Positions 1 to 6,455 of a DNA stretch of 10,462 nucleotides are shown in pieces. Location: contig JAEZAI010000157.1 of assembly GCA_023427825.1 (NCBI GenBank), positions 1 to 10,462 of the forward strand, written 5' to 3'. Under the pieces are notes generated by a model. It did no database searches and was not told where the DNA came from. It worked only from the letters and a program-made list of their open reading frames with translations. The DNA comes from Actinomycetes bacterium (lineage in GTDB: Bacteria; Actinomycetota; Acidimicrobiia; Acidimicrobiales; Microtrichaceae). The translations under genes were made by a program, and so were the position numbers. Position 1 is the first letter of the stretch; the number at the start of each line of letters is the position of its first letter.

Positions 1-1
1 G

Positions 2-208
2 GCCGGACTCGCCGCGCTCGCCGACGTGGACGAGGGCGTGCCCCGCCGCACCGCGGTCGCGGCGCACCTGCACGAGCGCAACGGCGACCTGGAGCTCGCG
101 GCCCGCCTCTACGCGGAGGCGGCGCTCGACGCCACCAACCAGGCGGAGCGAGACCACCAGGTGCGGCAGGCTGCACGTCTCAACCAGCAGCTGCGGTCGC
201 GCGGCTGA
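2..208 (+). CDS. C-terminal fragment of a probable ECF42-type RNA polymerase sigma factor (5' end outside window)
   Basis: The reading frame is open from the window edge to a TGA at 206-208, giving 68 visible residues. They are alpha-helical and Ala/Arg/Glu-rich. The segment reading AHLHERNGDLELAARLYAEA followed by a conserved-looking NQAERD and a short basic tail resembles the TPR-like C-terminal extension of ECF42 sigma factors (SigJ/DUF6596-like proteins), where a helix pair and a final 'ER..L..R...L' helix end the protein. The sigma-2 and sigma-4 DNA-binding regions would lie upstream and are not visible, so this is family resemblance only. In many genomes such sigma factors sit beside YCII/DGPF-domain genes, and one could lie to the left. 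The next gene starts 17 nt downstream on the same strand and may be co-transcribed. Another TPR-like protein is the main alternative. Confidence 0.6.
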   Translation, partial: AGLAALADVDEGVPRRTAVAAHLHERNGDLELAARLYAEAALDATNQAERDHQVRQAARLNQQLRSRG

Positions 209-225
209 GACCCGGGAGGTCATCC

Positions 226-690
226 ATGGCGCAGCACCCGACCGGCAGTGCCGACCAGGCTGGCAGGGCCGACCAGGCGGGCAGTGCCGTCGAGCCCGGG
301 GCGGGGGCGGGACGCGACTGGCTGGCCGTGGCCATGGGCGGGTTCCGGGCCGCCTCGGGCGTGTCGTTCCTGGTCGCGCCGCACACCGCCAACCGGTGGT
401 GGGGCGACGACGCGGCGCCCGACACGACCGCCAGCCTGTTGCTGCGGTCGATGGGCTACCGCGACGCGCTCGTGGGCGGGATGCTGGCCTGGCACGGCTG
501 GCGGGGATCGGGCGCCACGGGCTGGTACCTGGCCTCCGCCGGTGCGGACGCGTCCGATCTGCTCGGCGGTGTGGCGAACCACCACCGCATGACCGAGCGC
601 CAGGTGGCGATCGGGCTGCGGAGCGCGGCGTTCGGCATCGGTGCCGGGCTCGCGGGTGCGGCGTACAGTCGCTGGCGCGAGCGTCGCTGA
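226..690 (+). CDS. Small multi-pass membrane protein, DUF4267-like, function unknown
   Basis: The 154-residue protein starts at an ATG preceded by GGGAGG (214-219) with 6-nt spacing, a strong ribosome binding site. Residues 1-30 are a polar, Gly/Ala-rich, probably disordered tail containing a six-residue repeat (GSADQA, GRADQA, GSAVEP). The rest is hydrophobic with about four possible membrane segments (roughly 32-51, 79-91, 98-117 and 127-147). The signature stretches RSMGYRDALVGG (74-85) and ASAGADASDLLGG (103-115) resemble small DUF4267-type membrane proteins, in which an 'RD' and an 'AD..D' motif are conserved. The C-terminus ends in Arg-rich residues, suggesting a cytoplasmic tail. No enzymatic function can be assigned. 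It lies 17 nt after the sigma-factor fragment, so a shared transcript is plausible. The ORF itself is secure; the family name is tentative. Confidence 0.75.
   Translation: MAQHPTGSADQAGRADQAGSAVEPGAGAGRDWLAVAMGGFRAASGVSFLVAPHTANRWWGDDAAPDTTASLLLRSMGYRDALVGGMLAWHGWRGSGATGWYLASAGADASDLLGGVANHHRMTERQVAIGLRSAAFGIGAGLAGAAYSRWRERR
244..289 (+). repeat. 18-bp in-frame tandem repeat, about 2.5 copies
   Basis: Units at 244-261 (GGCAGTGCCGACCAGGCT) and 262-279 (differing at two positions) are followed by a partial unit at 280-289. The period is six codons, so copy-number change would not shift the reading frame. It encodes the disordered N-terminal tail of the small membrane protein. Confidence 0.8.
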
Positions 691-712
691 CAGCGCGCTG
701 GGCTGGTCTGCC

Positions 713-766
713 GGGCTGGGCTGGGCTGCAGGGCTGGGCTGGGCTGCAGGGCTGGGCTGGGCTGGG
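713..766. repeat. 18-bp intergenic tandem repeat, three copies
   Basis: Copies at 713-730 and 731-748 are identical (GGGCTGGGCTGGGCTGCA). The third at 749-766 differs only in its last two bases. Within each unit the hexamer GGGCTG is itself repeated, so the array looks like slippage-expanded DNA. It fills most of the gap between two convergent stop codons (688-690 plus, 775-777 minus). The G-rich plus strand carries many GGG runs with short spacers and could fold into a G-quadruplex. A role in transcription termination between the convergent genes is possible but unproven. Confidence 0.85.
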
Positions 767-774
767 CCGCCGGC

Positions 775-1980
775 TCAGCCCTCGAGCGCCTCGCAGACCG
801 CGAGCTCCTCGACGGCCCGGAGTGTGGGCAGGAGCTCGTCGGTCACCTGGCTCGAGATCGTGAACGTCACGGACCGGGACCCGTCGGCGGACGCCGCCAT
901 GAACTGGGTGTAGCCCATGATCGACCCGGTGTGGCCGTAGACGGTGCCGCAGCGGGTGTCGTAGCGGAACTGCGCAGCGCCGGCGCCGTTCTCACCGGGA
1001 CCGGTCGGCTCGGAGCTGCCCGGGAACGTGTAGCGGCGCTGCTCGGCCAGCACCTCGGGCCCGAACAGCTCGCCGCCCACGTAGCCGCGGATGAACCGGG
1101 ACAGGTCGGCGGGTGTGGAGATGATGCCGCCCGACGACCACGCCCAGCCGCCCCAGGCGATCTCGTCGGTGATGTCCTCCACCGCACCGTCGAGCAGCGG
1201 CTGGTAGCCCGAGATCCGAGGCGTGGCGACCGTCGGGTCGTCGGGAGCGGGGACGTACGTGTCCTCCATGCCCAGCGGCTCGAGCACCAGCTCCGACAGG
1301 TTGTCCTCGTAGCTCCTGCCGGTGGCCTGCTCGACCATGAGCGCCGTCACGATCGGGTTCGTGTTCGTGTACAGGTACTGCTCGCCGGGCTCGAACTGCC
1401 GGCCGTCGCCGGTGAGCTGCAGGATGTCGATCGGCTCGAGGGCCGCCTGCGGTGAGGCCTCGATCGCCGCTCCCACCTGCTCCTGGGCGGGGTAGTCGAG
1501 CAAGCCGCTCGTGTGCGTGAGCAGCTGGCGCAGGGTCACGTCGTGCCAGGTGGCCGGGGCCTCGGGCACCCGCTCGCCCACGGTGTCGTCGAGCGACAGC
1601 TCGCCGCGGTCGACGAGCGTCAACGCCACCGCGCCGGTCATGGCCTTGGACAGGCTGGCGGCCCGCACGTGGTCGTCCGCCGACGGCGCGCCCTCCTTGC
1701 CGGCGGTCGCCTGTCCCGCCGCGTGCACGGTGGTCTCGCCGTCGACGTCGATCACGCTGATCGCTGCGATGGGCCCGTCGGAGCGCTGCACGAGCAGCGC
1801 CATGGCATCGTCGTGGTCCGACGTGGGCAGCGCAGCCTCGCCGGTGTCGGGCGCGGTGGTGGCCGGCCCGGCGCCGTGGGCGCCCGAGCCGCCGTCCGAG
1901 GCGTCCTCGGTGCAACCGACGGCGCCGGCGAACATGCCGAGTGCCAGGAGCGCGCCTGCAGTGCGTCGAGCCCAGATCAT
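775..1980 (-). CDS. Secreted lipoprotein serine hydrolase, class C beta-lactamase / D-alanyl-D-alanine carboxypeptidase-like
   Basis: The 401-residue protein begins with a lipoprotein signal peptide: Arg-Arg at 5-6, a hydrophobic core, and a lipobox AVGC with Cys23 as lipidation site. A Gly/Ala/Thr-rich linker (about 24-55) follows. The three active-site elements of the penicillin-recognising serine hydrolases are in order: S109-L-S-K112 (SxxK, nucleophile and base), Y204-T-N206 (YxN), and H350-T-G352 (HTG, equivalent to KTG). LLTHTSGLLDY (153-163) is also typical of this family (Pfam Beta-lactamase). It should act outside the cytoplasmic membrane. Proteins of this type include DD-peptidases, esterases and peptide hydrolases, and the sequence does not decide between them. 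True AmpC activity is unlikely to be the default reading. The ATG at 1978-1980 leaves an intact signal peptide; no clear Shine-Dalgarno sequence precedes it. It lies 84 nt after the ureide operon on the same strand, but a hairpin separates them, so it is probably an independent unit. Confidence 0.9.
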   Translation of the reverse strand: MIWARRTAGALLALGMFAGAVGCTEDASDGGSGAHGAGPATTAPDTGEAALPTSDHDDAMALLVQRSDGPIAAISVIDVDGETTVHAAGQATAGKEGAPSADDHVRAASLSKAMTGAVALTLVDRGELSLDDTVGERVPEAPATWHDVTLRQLLTHTSGLLDYPAQEQVGAAIEASPQAALEPIDILQLTGDGRQFEPGEQYLYTNTNPIVTALMVEQATGRSYEDNLSELVLEPLGMEDTYVPAPDDPTVATPRISGYQPLLDGAVEDITDEIAWGGWAWSSGGIISTPADLSRFIRGYVGGELFGPEVLAEQRRYTFPGSSEPTGPGENGAGAAQFRYDTRCGTVYGHTGSIMGYTQFMAASADGSRSVTFTISSQVTDELLPTLRAVEELAVCEALEG

Positions 1981-2015
1981 GGCGAGGAGGGTATCGGCGC
2001 ATCCCCCGCTCCCGG

Positions 2016-2063
2016 CGGGACCGCGCGACCGGCCGACCGACAGCTGGTCAGCCGGCGGTCCCG
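2016..2063 (-). terminator. Candidate hairpin terminator after the ureide operon
   Basis: CGGGACCG (2016-2023) pairs with CGGTCCCG (2056-2063). Inside it CCGGC (2029-2033) can pair with GCCGG (2051-2055) and GACC (2035-2038) with GGTC (2046-2049), giving a long interrupted GC-rich stem. It starts 1 nt past the TGA of the aminotransferase gene in the direction of transcription. There is no T-run after it on the minus strand, so it is not a classical intrinsic terminator. U-less hairpins have been proposed as terminators in Actinobacteria, but this remains a structural guess. Confidence 0.35.
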
Positions 2064-2064
2064 T

Positions 2065-3303
2065 TCAGCTGCCGGCGAGGGCGGCGGTGGTGCCGCCGCC
2101 GGAGGGCACGGCGACGCCGTGGGAGCGCAGCACGGCCTCCAGCCCCTCGAGCGTGCGGAGGACGGCGTCCTGCCGGGCGTTGCGACCCATCGTGCCGATC
2201 CGCCAGATTCGGCCGTGGAGCGGACCGAACGACGTGCCGATCTCGATCCCGTGCGTCGCCAGCAGGTCGGCCCGGATCGCGTCGCCGTCCACGCCGTCGG
2301 GGATGTGCACGCCCACCACGTTCTGCATCCGGTGCTCGTCGTCGCCGTAGGTCTCCAGGCCGAGGCCGCGGAGCCCGGCGACCATGGCGTCGCCGTGGAT
2401 CCGGTGGCGCTCGACGGCCGCGTCGACGCCCTCCTCGAGCAGGATCCGGGCGCACTCGAACGCCGCGTAGAGCATGGACGTCGCCTCGGTGTGGTGGTTC
2501 AGCCGCAGCGGACCCCAGTAGTCCAGGATCATCGCCAGGTCGAGGTAGTTGGACCGGATGCGGTCCTCGGGCGGCAGCTCGTCGTCCAGCCCGGCACCCC
2601 GGATCCCGGCCTCCACGCTGTGGCGGGCGCGCACCCGCTCGACGGCCGGCGCCGACAGCGACACCGGCGCACTGCCCGGCGGCCCGGCCAGGCACTTCTG
2701 CAGGCCGGCCGACGCCACGTCCACGCCCCAGTCGTCCATCTCGAAGGCGTTGCCGCCGATCGACGCGGTGACGTCAGCGTAGAGCAGCACGTCGTGGCGC
2801 CGGCAGATCTCGCCGACCTCGGCGAGCGGCTGGAGCATGGTCGTCGAGGTGTCGCCCTGCACGGTGGCGACCAGCGCGGGCCGCTCCCGCTCGATCGCGG
2901 CCTCGACCATCTCGGGCTGCACCACCTGGCCCCACGGCACCTCGACGGTGCGGACGTCCGAGCCGCAGCGCTCGGCGATCTCGGTGAGCAGGTGGCCGAA
3001 GCGGCCCATCACCAGGACCAGCACCCGGTCGCCCGGTCGCAGCAGCGACACCAGGCACGCCTCGATGCCGGCGCGGGAGGTCCCGTCGACCAGGAGCGTC
3101 GCCTCGTTCGCGGTGCGGAACACGCCGCGGTAGAGCGACATGGTGCGGTTCATGAGGCCGGTCATGGCCGGGTCGAACTGCCCGAGGAGCGGCTGGGACA
3201 TGGCCGCGAGCACGCGCGGGTCGGCGTCGATCGGCCCCGGACCCATCAGGAGCCGCTCCGGCGGCTCGAACGGCGTCAGGTCGAACCCGTCGTCGGCGCT
3301 CAC
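2065..3303 (-). CDS. pucG: (S)-ureidoglycine-glyoxylate aminotransferase, class V PLP enzyme
   Basis: The 412-residue PLP-dependent aminotransferase is predicted to convert ureidoglycine plus glyoxylate to glycine and oxalurate in the cytoplasm. Visible landmarks are GPGPIDADPRVL (21-32), LLGQFDP (39-45, with Gln42), DGTSRAGIEA (73-82), GRFGHLLTEIAERCG (100-114), the cofactor region YADVTASIGG (175-184), the PLP lysine K203 in GLQKCLAGPPG, RSNYLDL (250-256), NHHTEAT (269-275) and the substrate-carboxylate arginine in IWRIGTMG (366-373). The GQFDP and SNYLDL motifs match what I recall of PucG/HpxJ rather than ordinary alanine- or serine-glyoxylate aminotransferases. The operon context agrees. 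The GTG at 3301-3303 is chosen because it overlaps the upstream stop by 4 nt (GTGA) and has GGAG 5 nt upstream; the frame continues further upstream only as a shadow of puuE. It is the last gene of the operon. Another glyoxylate aminotransferase specificity is the alternative. Confidence 0.92.
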   Translation of the reverse strand: MSADDGFDLTPFEPPERLLMGPGPIDADPRVLAAMSQPLLGQFDPAMTGLMNRTMSLYRGVFRTANEATLLVDGTSRAGIEACLVSLLRPGDRVLVLVMGRFGHLLTEIAERCGSDVRTVEVPWGQVVQPEMVEAAIERERPALVATVQGDTSTTMLQPLAEVGEICRRHDVLLYADVTASIGGNAFEMDDWGVDVASAGLQKCLAGPPGSAPVSLSAPAVERVRARHSVEAGIRGAGLDDELPPEDRIRSNYLDLAMILDYWGPLRLNHHTEATSMLYAAFECARILLEEGVDAAVERHRIHGDAMVAGLRGLGLETYGDDEHRMQNVVGVHIPDGVDGDAIRADLLATHGIEIGTSFGPLHGRIWRIGTMGRNARQDAVLRTLEGLEAVLRSHGVAVPSGGGTTAALAGS

Positions 3304-4304
3304 GCGGGCTCCGGTGGATGGTGCTCGGCCCAGTGCCGGGCGATGTCGACGCGCCGGCACACCCAGACGTCGTCGTGGGAGGTGATGTGGTCCACGAGCC
3401 GTCGCAGCGCGCCGAAGCGGGCGGGCCTGCCGATCACGCGGCAGTGGAGGCCGATCGACAGCATTCGCGGCGTGGTCGCTCCCTCCTCGTACAGCTGGTC
3501 GAACGCGTCGCGGCAGTAGGTGAGGAACTGCTCGCCGGTGTGGAAGCCCTGCGGCGCCACGAACCGCATGTCGTTGGTGTCGAGGGTGTACGGCACGACC
3601 AGGTGGTCGCGGCCCTCCACCCGCGTCCAGTAGGGGAGGTCGTCCGAGTACGAGTCGGAGTCGTAGAGGAACCCGCCGTGCTCGACGACGAGCCGGCGGG
3701 TGTTCGGCGAGTCCCGGCCCGTGTACCAGCCGAGCGGCGGCGCTCCGGTCAGCTCGGTGATGATCCGGACCGCCTCCGCCAGGTGGGCGCGCTCGGTCTC
3801 GACGTCCACGTCCTGGTAGCTGATCCAGCGCAGGCCGTGGGACGCGATCTCGTGGCCGTCGGCGAGGATCCGCTCGACCGCGGCGGGGTTGGCCTGCAGT
3901 GCACGGGCGACCCCGAAGATCGTCAGCGGCAGGCCCCGCTCGCGGAAGAGGTCGAGGATCCGCCAGATGCCCACCCGGCTGCCGTACTCGTAGAGCGTCT
4001 CCATGCTCATGTGGCGGTCGGGGAAGGCCTGGGCGCCGATGATCTCGGACAGGAAGGTCTCCGACGCGGGGTCCCCGTACTGGACGGAGCACTCCGCGCC
4101 CTCCTCGACGTTGAGCACGAACGACACCGCCACCTTCGCGTCGCCGGGCCAGCGGACCTGGGGCGGGGTCGGGCCGTAGCCGACGAGGTCGCGGTCGCCC
4201 GGACCGTCCGTCGCGGGATCCCGCCCCCAGCGGGCGGGAGCGGCGGCGCGGCCCCAGCGGGCGGGAGCGGCGGCATCGCCCCGTGGGGGAGAGGGCACGG
4301 TCAT
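3300..4304 (-). CDS. puuE: Allantoinase of the polysaccharide-deacetylase family (PuuE type)
   Basis: The 334-residue enzyme is predicted to hydrolyse S-allantoin to allantoate. From residue 38 (DRDLVGYG) to the end it matches the PuuE pattern: WPGDAKVAVSFVLNVEEGAE (52-71), SEIIGAQAFPDRHMSME (86-102), YEYGSR (105-110), GHEIASHGLRW (150-160), GWYTGRDSPNTRRL (192-205), VVPYTLDTNDMRF (236-248) and LHCRVIGRPAR (286-296). PuuE is an allantoinase recruited from the NodB/polysaccharide deacetylase fold and reported to work without the metal used by classical AllB allantoinases. The odd part is residues 1-37: a Pro/Ala/Arg-rich extension with a nine-residue repeat (PARWGRAAA, PARWGRDPA), which I do not recall from other PuuE proteins. 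No internal ATG lies between it and the conserved domain, but alternative initiation cannot be excluded. The ATG at 4302-4304 overlaps the allC stop by 4 nt (ATGA), and the gene overlaps pucG by 4 nt at its end. Confidence 0.93.
   Translation of the reverse strand: MTVPSPPRGDAAAPARWGRAAAPARWGRDPATDGPGDRDLVGYGPTPPQVRWPGDAKVAVSFVLNVEEGAECSVQYGDPASETFLSEIIGAQAFPDRHMSMETLYEYGSRVGIWRILDLFRERGLPLTIFGVARALQANPAAVERILADGHEIASHGLRWISYQDVDVETERAHLAEAVRIITELTGAPPLGWYTGRDSPNTRRLVVEHGGFLYDSDSYSDDLPYWTRVEGRDHLVVPYTLDTNDMRFVAPQGFHTGEQFLTYCRDAFDQLYEEGATTPRMLSIGLHCRVIGRPARFGALRRLVDHITSHDDVWVCRRVDIARHWAEHHPPEPA
4225..4278 (-). repeat. 27-bp in-frame tandem duplication in the puuE 5' end
   Basis: Two adjacent 27-bp units (4225-4251 and 4252-4278) share their first 23 bases exactly on the plus strand. 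The period is nine codons, so the duplication keeps the frame and yields the repeated PARWGR motif in the N-terminal extension of PuuE. Confidence 0.85.
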
Positions 4305-5578
4305 CGCACCCCGCCCTCGACCGCGGTGCTGGTGAGCACGGCGTCCAGCTCGAGGAGCGTGCGGAGGAGCACCTCGGCGCCGATGACCAGGTGGTGGGCG
4401 TCGGTGCGCTCGCGAGGCGAGTGGCTGATGCCGCCGATGCTCGGCACGAACACCATGCCGATCGGCAGCATCCGCCCGATCACCTGGGCGTCGTGGCCGG
4501 CGCCGCTCGGCAGGAGCTCCCACGTGGTGGCGGCGCGCTCGCACACGGCGCGGGCGGCGTCCACGATGCGGGCGTCGCTCGTCACCGGCGGGACCATCTG
4601 GCCCAGCCGGCGGTCCATGGCCACCCCGCGGCGGGCCGCGATCGCGTCGATCAGCTCGAGCAGCCGACGGGTGCCGGCTGCGAGGGTCTCGGGGTCCTCG
4701 TCGCGCAGCTCGATGCCCAGCTCGACGCGGCCGGGGACCACGTTGCGGACGTTCGGCCCGACGAGCAGGTGGCCGCAGGTGGCCACCCGGACCGAACCGG
4801 GACCCGGCAGCGACTCGACGGCCAGCACCACGTCGGCCGCAGCGGTGAGCGCGTCGTGGCGAAGGTCCATGGGGGTGGTCCCGGCGTGGTTCGCCACGCC
4901 GGTGATCGTCAGGTCGAGCGCCTGGCGGCCGGTGATCGCGCTCACCACGCCGATCGAGGTGCCGTTGGTGTGCAGGACCGGTCCCTGCTCGATGTGCAGC
5001 TCCACGAAGGCGTCGATCTCGTCCGCGTCCCAGCGCGCCTCGCGAAGCCGGTCGGGATCGCCGCCCGCGGCGGCGATCCGCTCGCCGACGGTCACCCCCT
5101 CGTCGTCGACCTCGTCGGGCGGTGCCTCCTCGGAGTGGCCGACGCAGGCGTAGCTGCCGGTCATGCCGCTCGTGCCCCGGGCGCCCTCCTCGTTCGCGAA
5201 CGCCGCCACGAGCAGCCCGTGGTCCATGTGGTAGCCGGCGTCGTGGAGGCTCGACGCCACCTCGAGCGCGGCGAGCACGCCGTAGGTCCCGTCGAGCGGT
5301 CCGGCCTGCACCACGGTGTCCAGGTGGCTGCCGGTGGCGAGCCACCGGTCGCCACGGCCGGGGCTGCGGCCGATCAGGTTGGCCGCCGCGTCCACCCGGG
5401 GGTGCAGGTCGGCGGCCGCCATCCACCGGGCGACGAGATCGCGCGCCTCGAGGTCCGCGTCGCCCCACGCCTCGCGGGTGATGCCGCCCCGGGCGTCCGC
5501 GCCGATCCTGGACAGCTGGTCGATCCGGTCGAGCAGCCGGTCGCCGTCGAGCACGATGTGGTCGGTCGGCCGGCTCAT
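4301..5578 (-). CDS. allC: Allantoate amidohydrolase, M20 family (hydantoinase/carbamoylase type)
   Basis: The 425-residue binuclear metallohydrolase is predicted to hydrolyse allantoate to ureidoglycine, ammonia and CO2. Metal-site landmarks of the family appear in order: GSHLDTV (83-89; His85), PLDGTYG (94-100; Asp96), ANEEGARG (128-135; Glu130/Glu131), ELHIEQGPVLH (193-203; His195) and GGISHSPRE (382-390; His386). The dimerisation/substrate region shows GVANHAGTTPMDLRHDA (227-243) and SGAGHDAQ (358-365). Family members split the ureido group of allantoate or of N-carbamoyl amino acids. Position between uraD and puuE, together with a PucG-type aminotransferase in the operon, makes allantoate the best substrate. 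The start ATG (5576-5578) overlaps the uraD stop by 4 nt. No clear Shine-Dalgarno sequence precedes it, so translational coupling is likely. The frame runs on upstream only as a shadow inside uraD. An N-carbamoyl-L-amino-acid hydrolase is the alternative. Confidence 0.92.
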   Translation of the reverse strand: MSRPTDHIVLDGDRLLDRIDQLSRIGADARGGITREAWGDADLEARDLVARWMAAADLHPRVDAAANLIGRSPGRGDRWLATGSHLDTVVQAGPLDGTYGVLAALEVASSLHDAGYHMDHGLLVAAFANEEGARGTSGMTGSYACVGHSEEAPPDEVDDEGVTVGERIAAAGGDPDRLREARWDADEIDAFVELHIEQGPVLHTNGTSIGVVSAITGRQALDLTITGVANHAGTTPMDLRHDALTAAADVVLAVESLPGPGSVRVATCGHLLVGPNVRNVVPGRVELGIELRDEDPETLAAGTRRLLELIDAIAARRGVAMDRRLGQMVPPVTSDARIVDAARAVCERAATTWELLPSGAGHDAQVIGRMLPIGMVFVPSIGGISHSPRERTDAHHLVIGAEVLLRTLLELDAVLTSTAVEGGVR

Positions 5579-6078
5579 GGCGACACCAGCTGACGGATGC
5601 GGAGCTCGGCGATCGCCTGGACCTGGGCGAACGCCTCGGCGGCCTCCTCCTCGGTGGGACGGGGGAGCCGGCGCTCCAGCTCGGCCAGGATCTCCTCCTG
5701 GGACCGGCCCCGCACGGCGATGATGAACGGGAACCCGTGACGCCACGCGTAGTCGGCGTTGCCGGCCGCCAGGCGCCGCGCCACGTCGTCCTCCATCCGG
5801 TCGAGTCCGGCCGAGCGCTGCTCCGCGACCGACGCGTCGGCCATGGGCCGGCGCGCACCGAGCTGGGGATGCGCCCGCAGGAGCGCCATGCGTGCGTCGT
5901 CGTCGAGCGCCTCGGCGGCGTCGTGGAAGCTGCGGACCAGGTCGTCCAGGTCGGCGAACGGCGCCGACTCGAACGCCGCGTCGGCGAGGTGCGGCGAGTC
6001 CTCGTACACCTCGCCGAACGCGAGCAGGAACGCCCCTCGGTCCAGGAACGACACCTCGGTGACGGACCAGGTGCTCAT
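5575..6078 (-). CDS. uraD: 2-oxo-4-hydroxy-4-carboxy-5-ureidoimidazoline (OHCU) decarboxylase
   Basis: The 167-residue helical protein is predicted to decarboxylate OHCU stereospecifically to S-allantoin, the third step of urate breakdown. Key motifs of the family are present: LLRAHPQLGAR (66-76), with catalytic His70 in the conserved His-Pro pair; a Glu in ASVAEQRSAGL (82-92); and HGFPFIIAVRGRS (114-126), the FGFPFI(V/I)xVRG hallmark, with His here where Phe is common. Length is typical of stand-alone UraD; many other bacteria fuse it to UraH or uricase. The ATG at 6076-6078 is preferred because it overlaps the uraH stop by 4 nt and gives MSTWSV leading into the first helix. An in-frame GTG nine codons upstream lies inside uraH and is less likely. 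No Shine-Dalgarno sequence is evident, consistent with coupling to uraH translation. Confidence 0.94.
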   Translation of the reverse strand: MSTWSVTEVSFLDRGAFLLAFGEVYEDSPHLADAAFESAPFADLDDLVRSFHDAAEALDDDARMALLRAHPQLGARRPMADASVAEQRSAGLDRMEDDVARRLAAGNADYAWRHGFPFIIAVRGRSQEEILAELERRLPRPTEEEAAEAFAQVQAIAELRIRQLVSP

Positions 6079-6455
6079 GAGCCGCGGTAGGTCGTGTACG
6101 ACCACGGGGTGACGAGGAGCGCCACGTGGACCGAGCCGGTGTCGTGCCCGAGGTGGACGTGGACCGGCACGAGGTCCAGGTACGGCGTGGCGCCGGCCGG
6201 CACGTCGCCGGTGGTGGCGAAGTGCTCGCCGATCCCGAACGTCAGCTCGTAGCGACCGGGCACCAGGTCGTCGCCCTGCGCGAGCGGCTCGTCGGTGCGG
6301 CCGTCGGCGTTCGTCTGGACCCGGGCCACCACCGTCCGGGTCCCGTCGTCGCCGACCCGGACCACCTCGATCGCCACGCCGGCGGCGGGACGGCCGTTGG
6401 TCGTGTCGAGCACGTGGGTCGTGAGCTTCGCCGGTCCGGTCGTCGACCCGGTCAT
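6075..6455 (-). CDS. uraH: 5-hydroxyisourate hydrolase (transthyretin-like protein)
   Basis: The 126-residue protein is predicted to hydrolyse 5-hydroxyisourate to OHCU, preventing its slow racemising decay. It starts with the typical LTTHVLDTTNGRPAAGV (11-27; catalytic His14), continues with NADGRTDEPL (49-58; Arg53), PGRYELTF (66-73) and SVHVALLVTPWSYTTYRGS (108-126; His110). The last four residues are YRGS, the C-terminal signature that separates true HIU hydrolases from vertebrate transthyretin. The length is normal for a cytoplasmic form and no signal peptide is seen. The start ATG (6453-6455) overlaps the hpxO stop by 4 nt, and its own stop overlaps uraD by 4 nt. Placement directly after the urate hydroxylase, whose product it consumes, supports the call. 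Confidence 0.96.
   Translation of the reverse strand: MTGSTTGPAKLTTHVLDTTNGRPAAGVAIEVVRVGDDGTRTVVARVQTNADGRTDEPLAQGDDLVPGRYELTFGIGEHFATTGDVPAGATPYLDLVPVHVHLGHDTGSVHVALLVTPWSYTTYRGS

Noticed and set aside
775..1980. A beta-lactam resistance gene
   Set aside because: The SxxK/YxN/HTG elements fit the whole serine-hydrolase superfamily. HTG in place of KTG and the lipoprotein form are common in esterase- or DD-peptidase-like members, and nothing specific to AmpC is seen.
1513..5593. Very long plus-strand open frames (up to 668 and 611 codons) opposite the ureide operon
   Set aside because: They are antisense shadows caused by high GC in the third codon position. Their translations are Arg/His/Gly/Val-rich with no recognisable motifs, while the minus-strand frames show complete catalytic motifs.
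3300..5858. An 852-codon minus-strand frame that looks like a fusion upstream of PuuE
   Set aside because: Only the last 334 codons match a protein family. The upstream part is an Arg-rich out-of-frame reading of allC and uraD.
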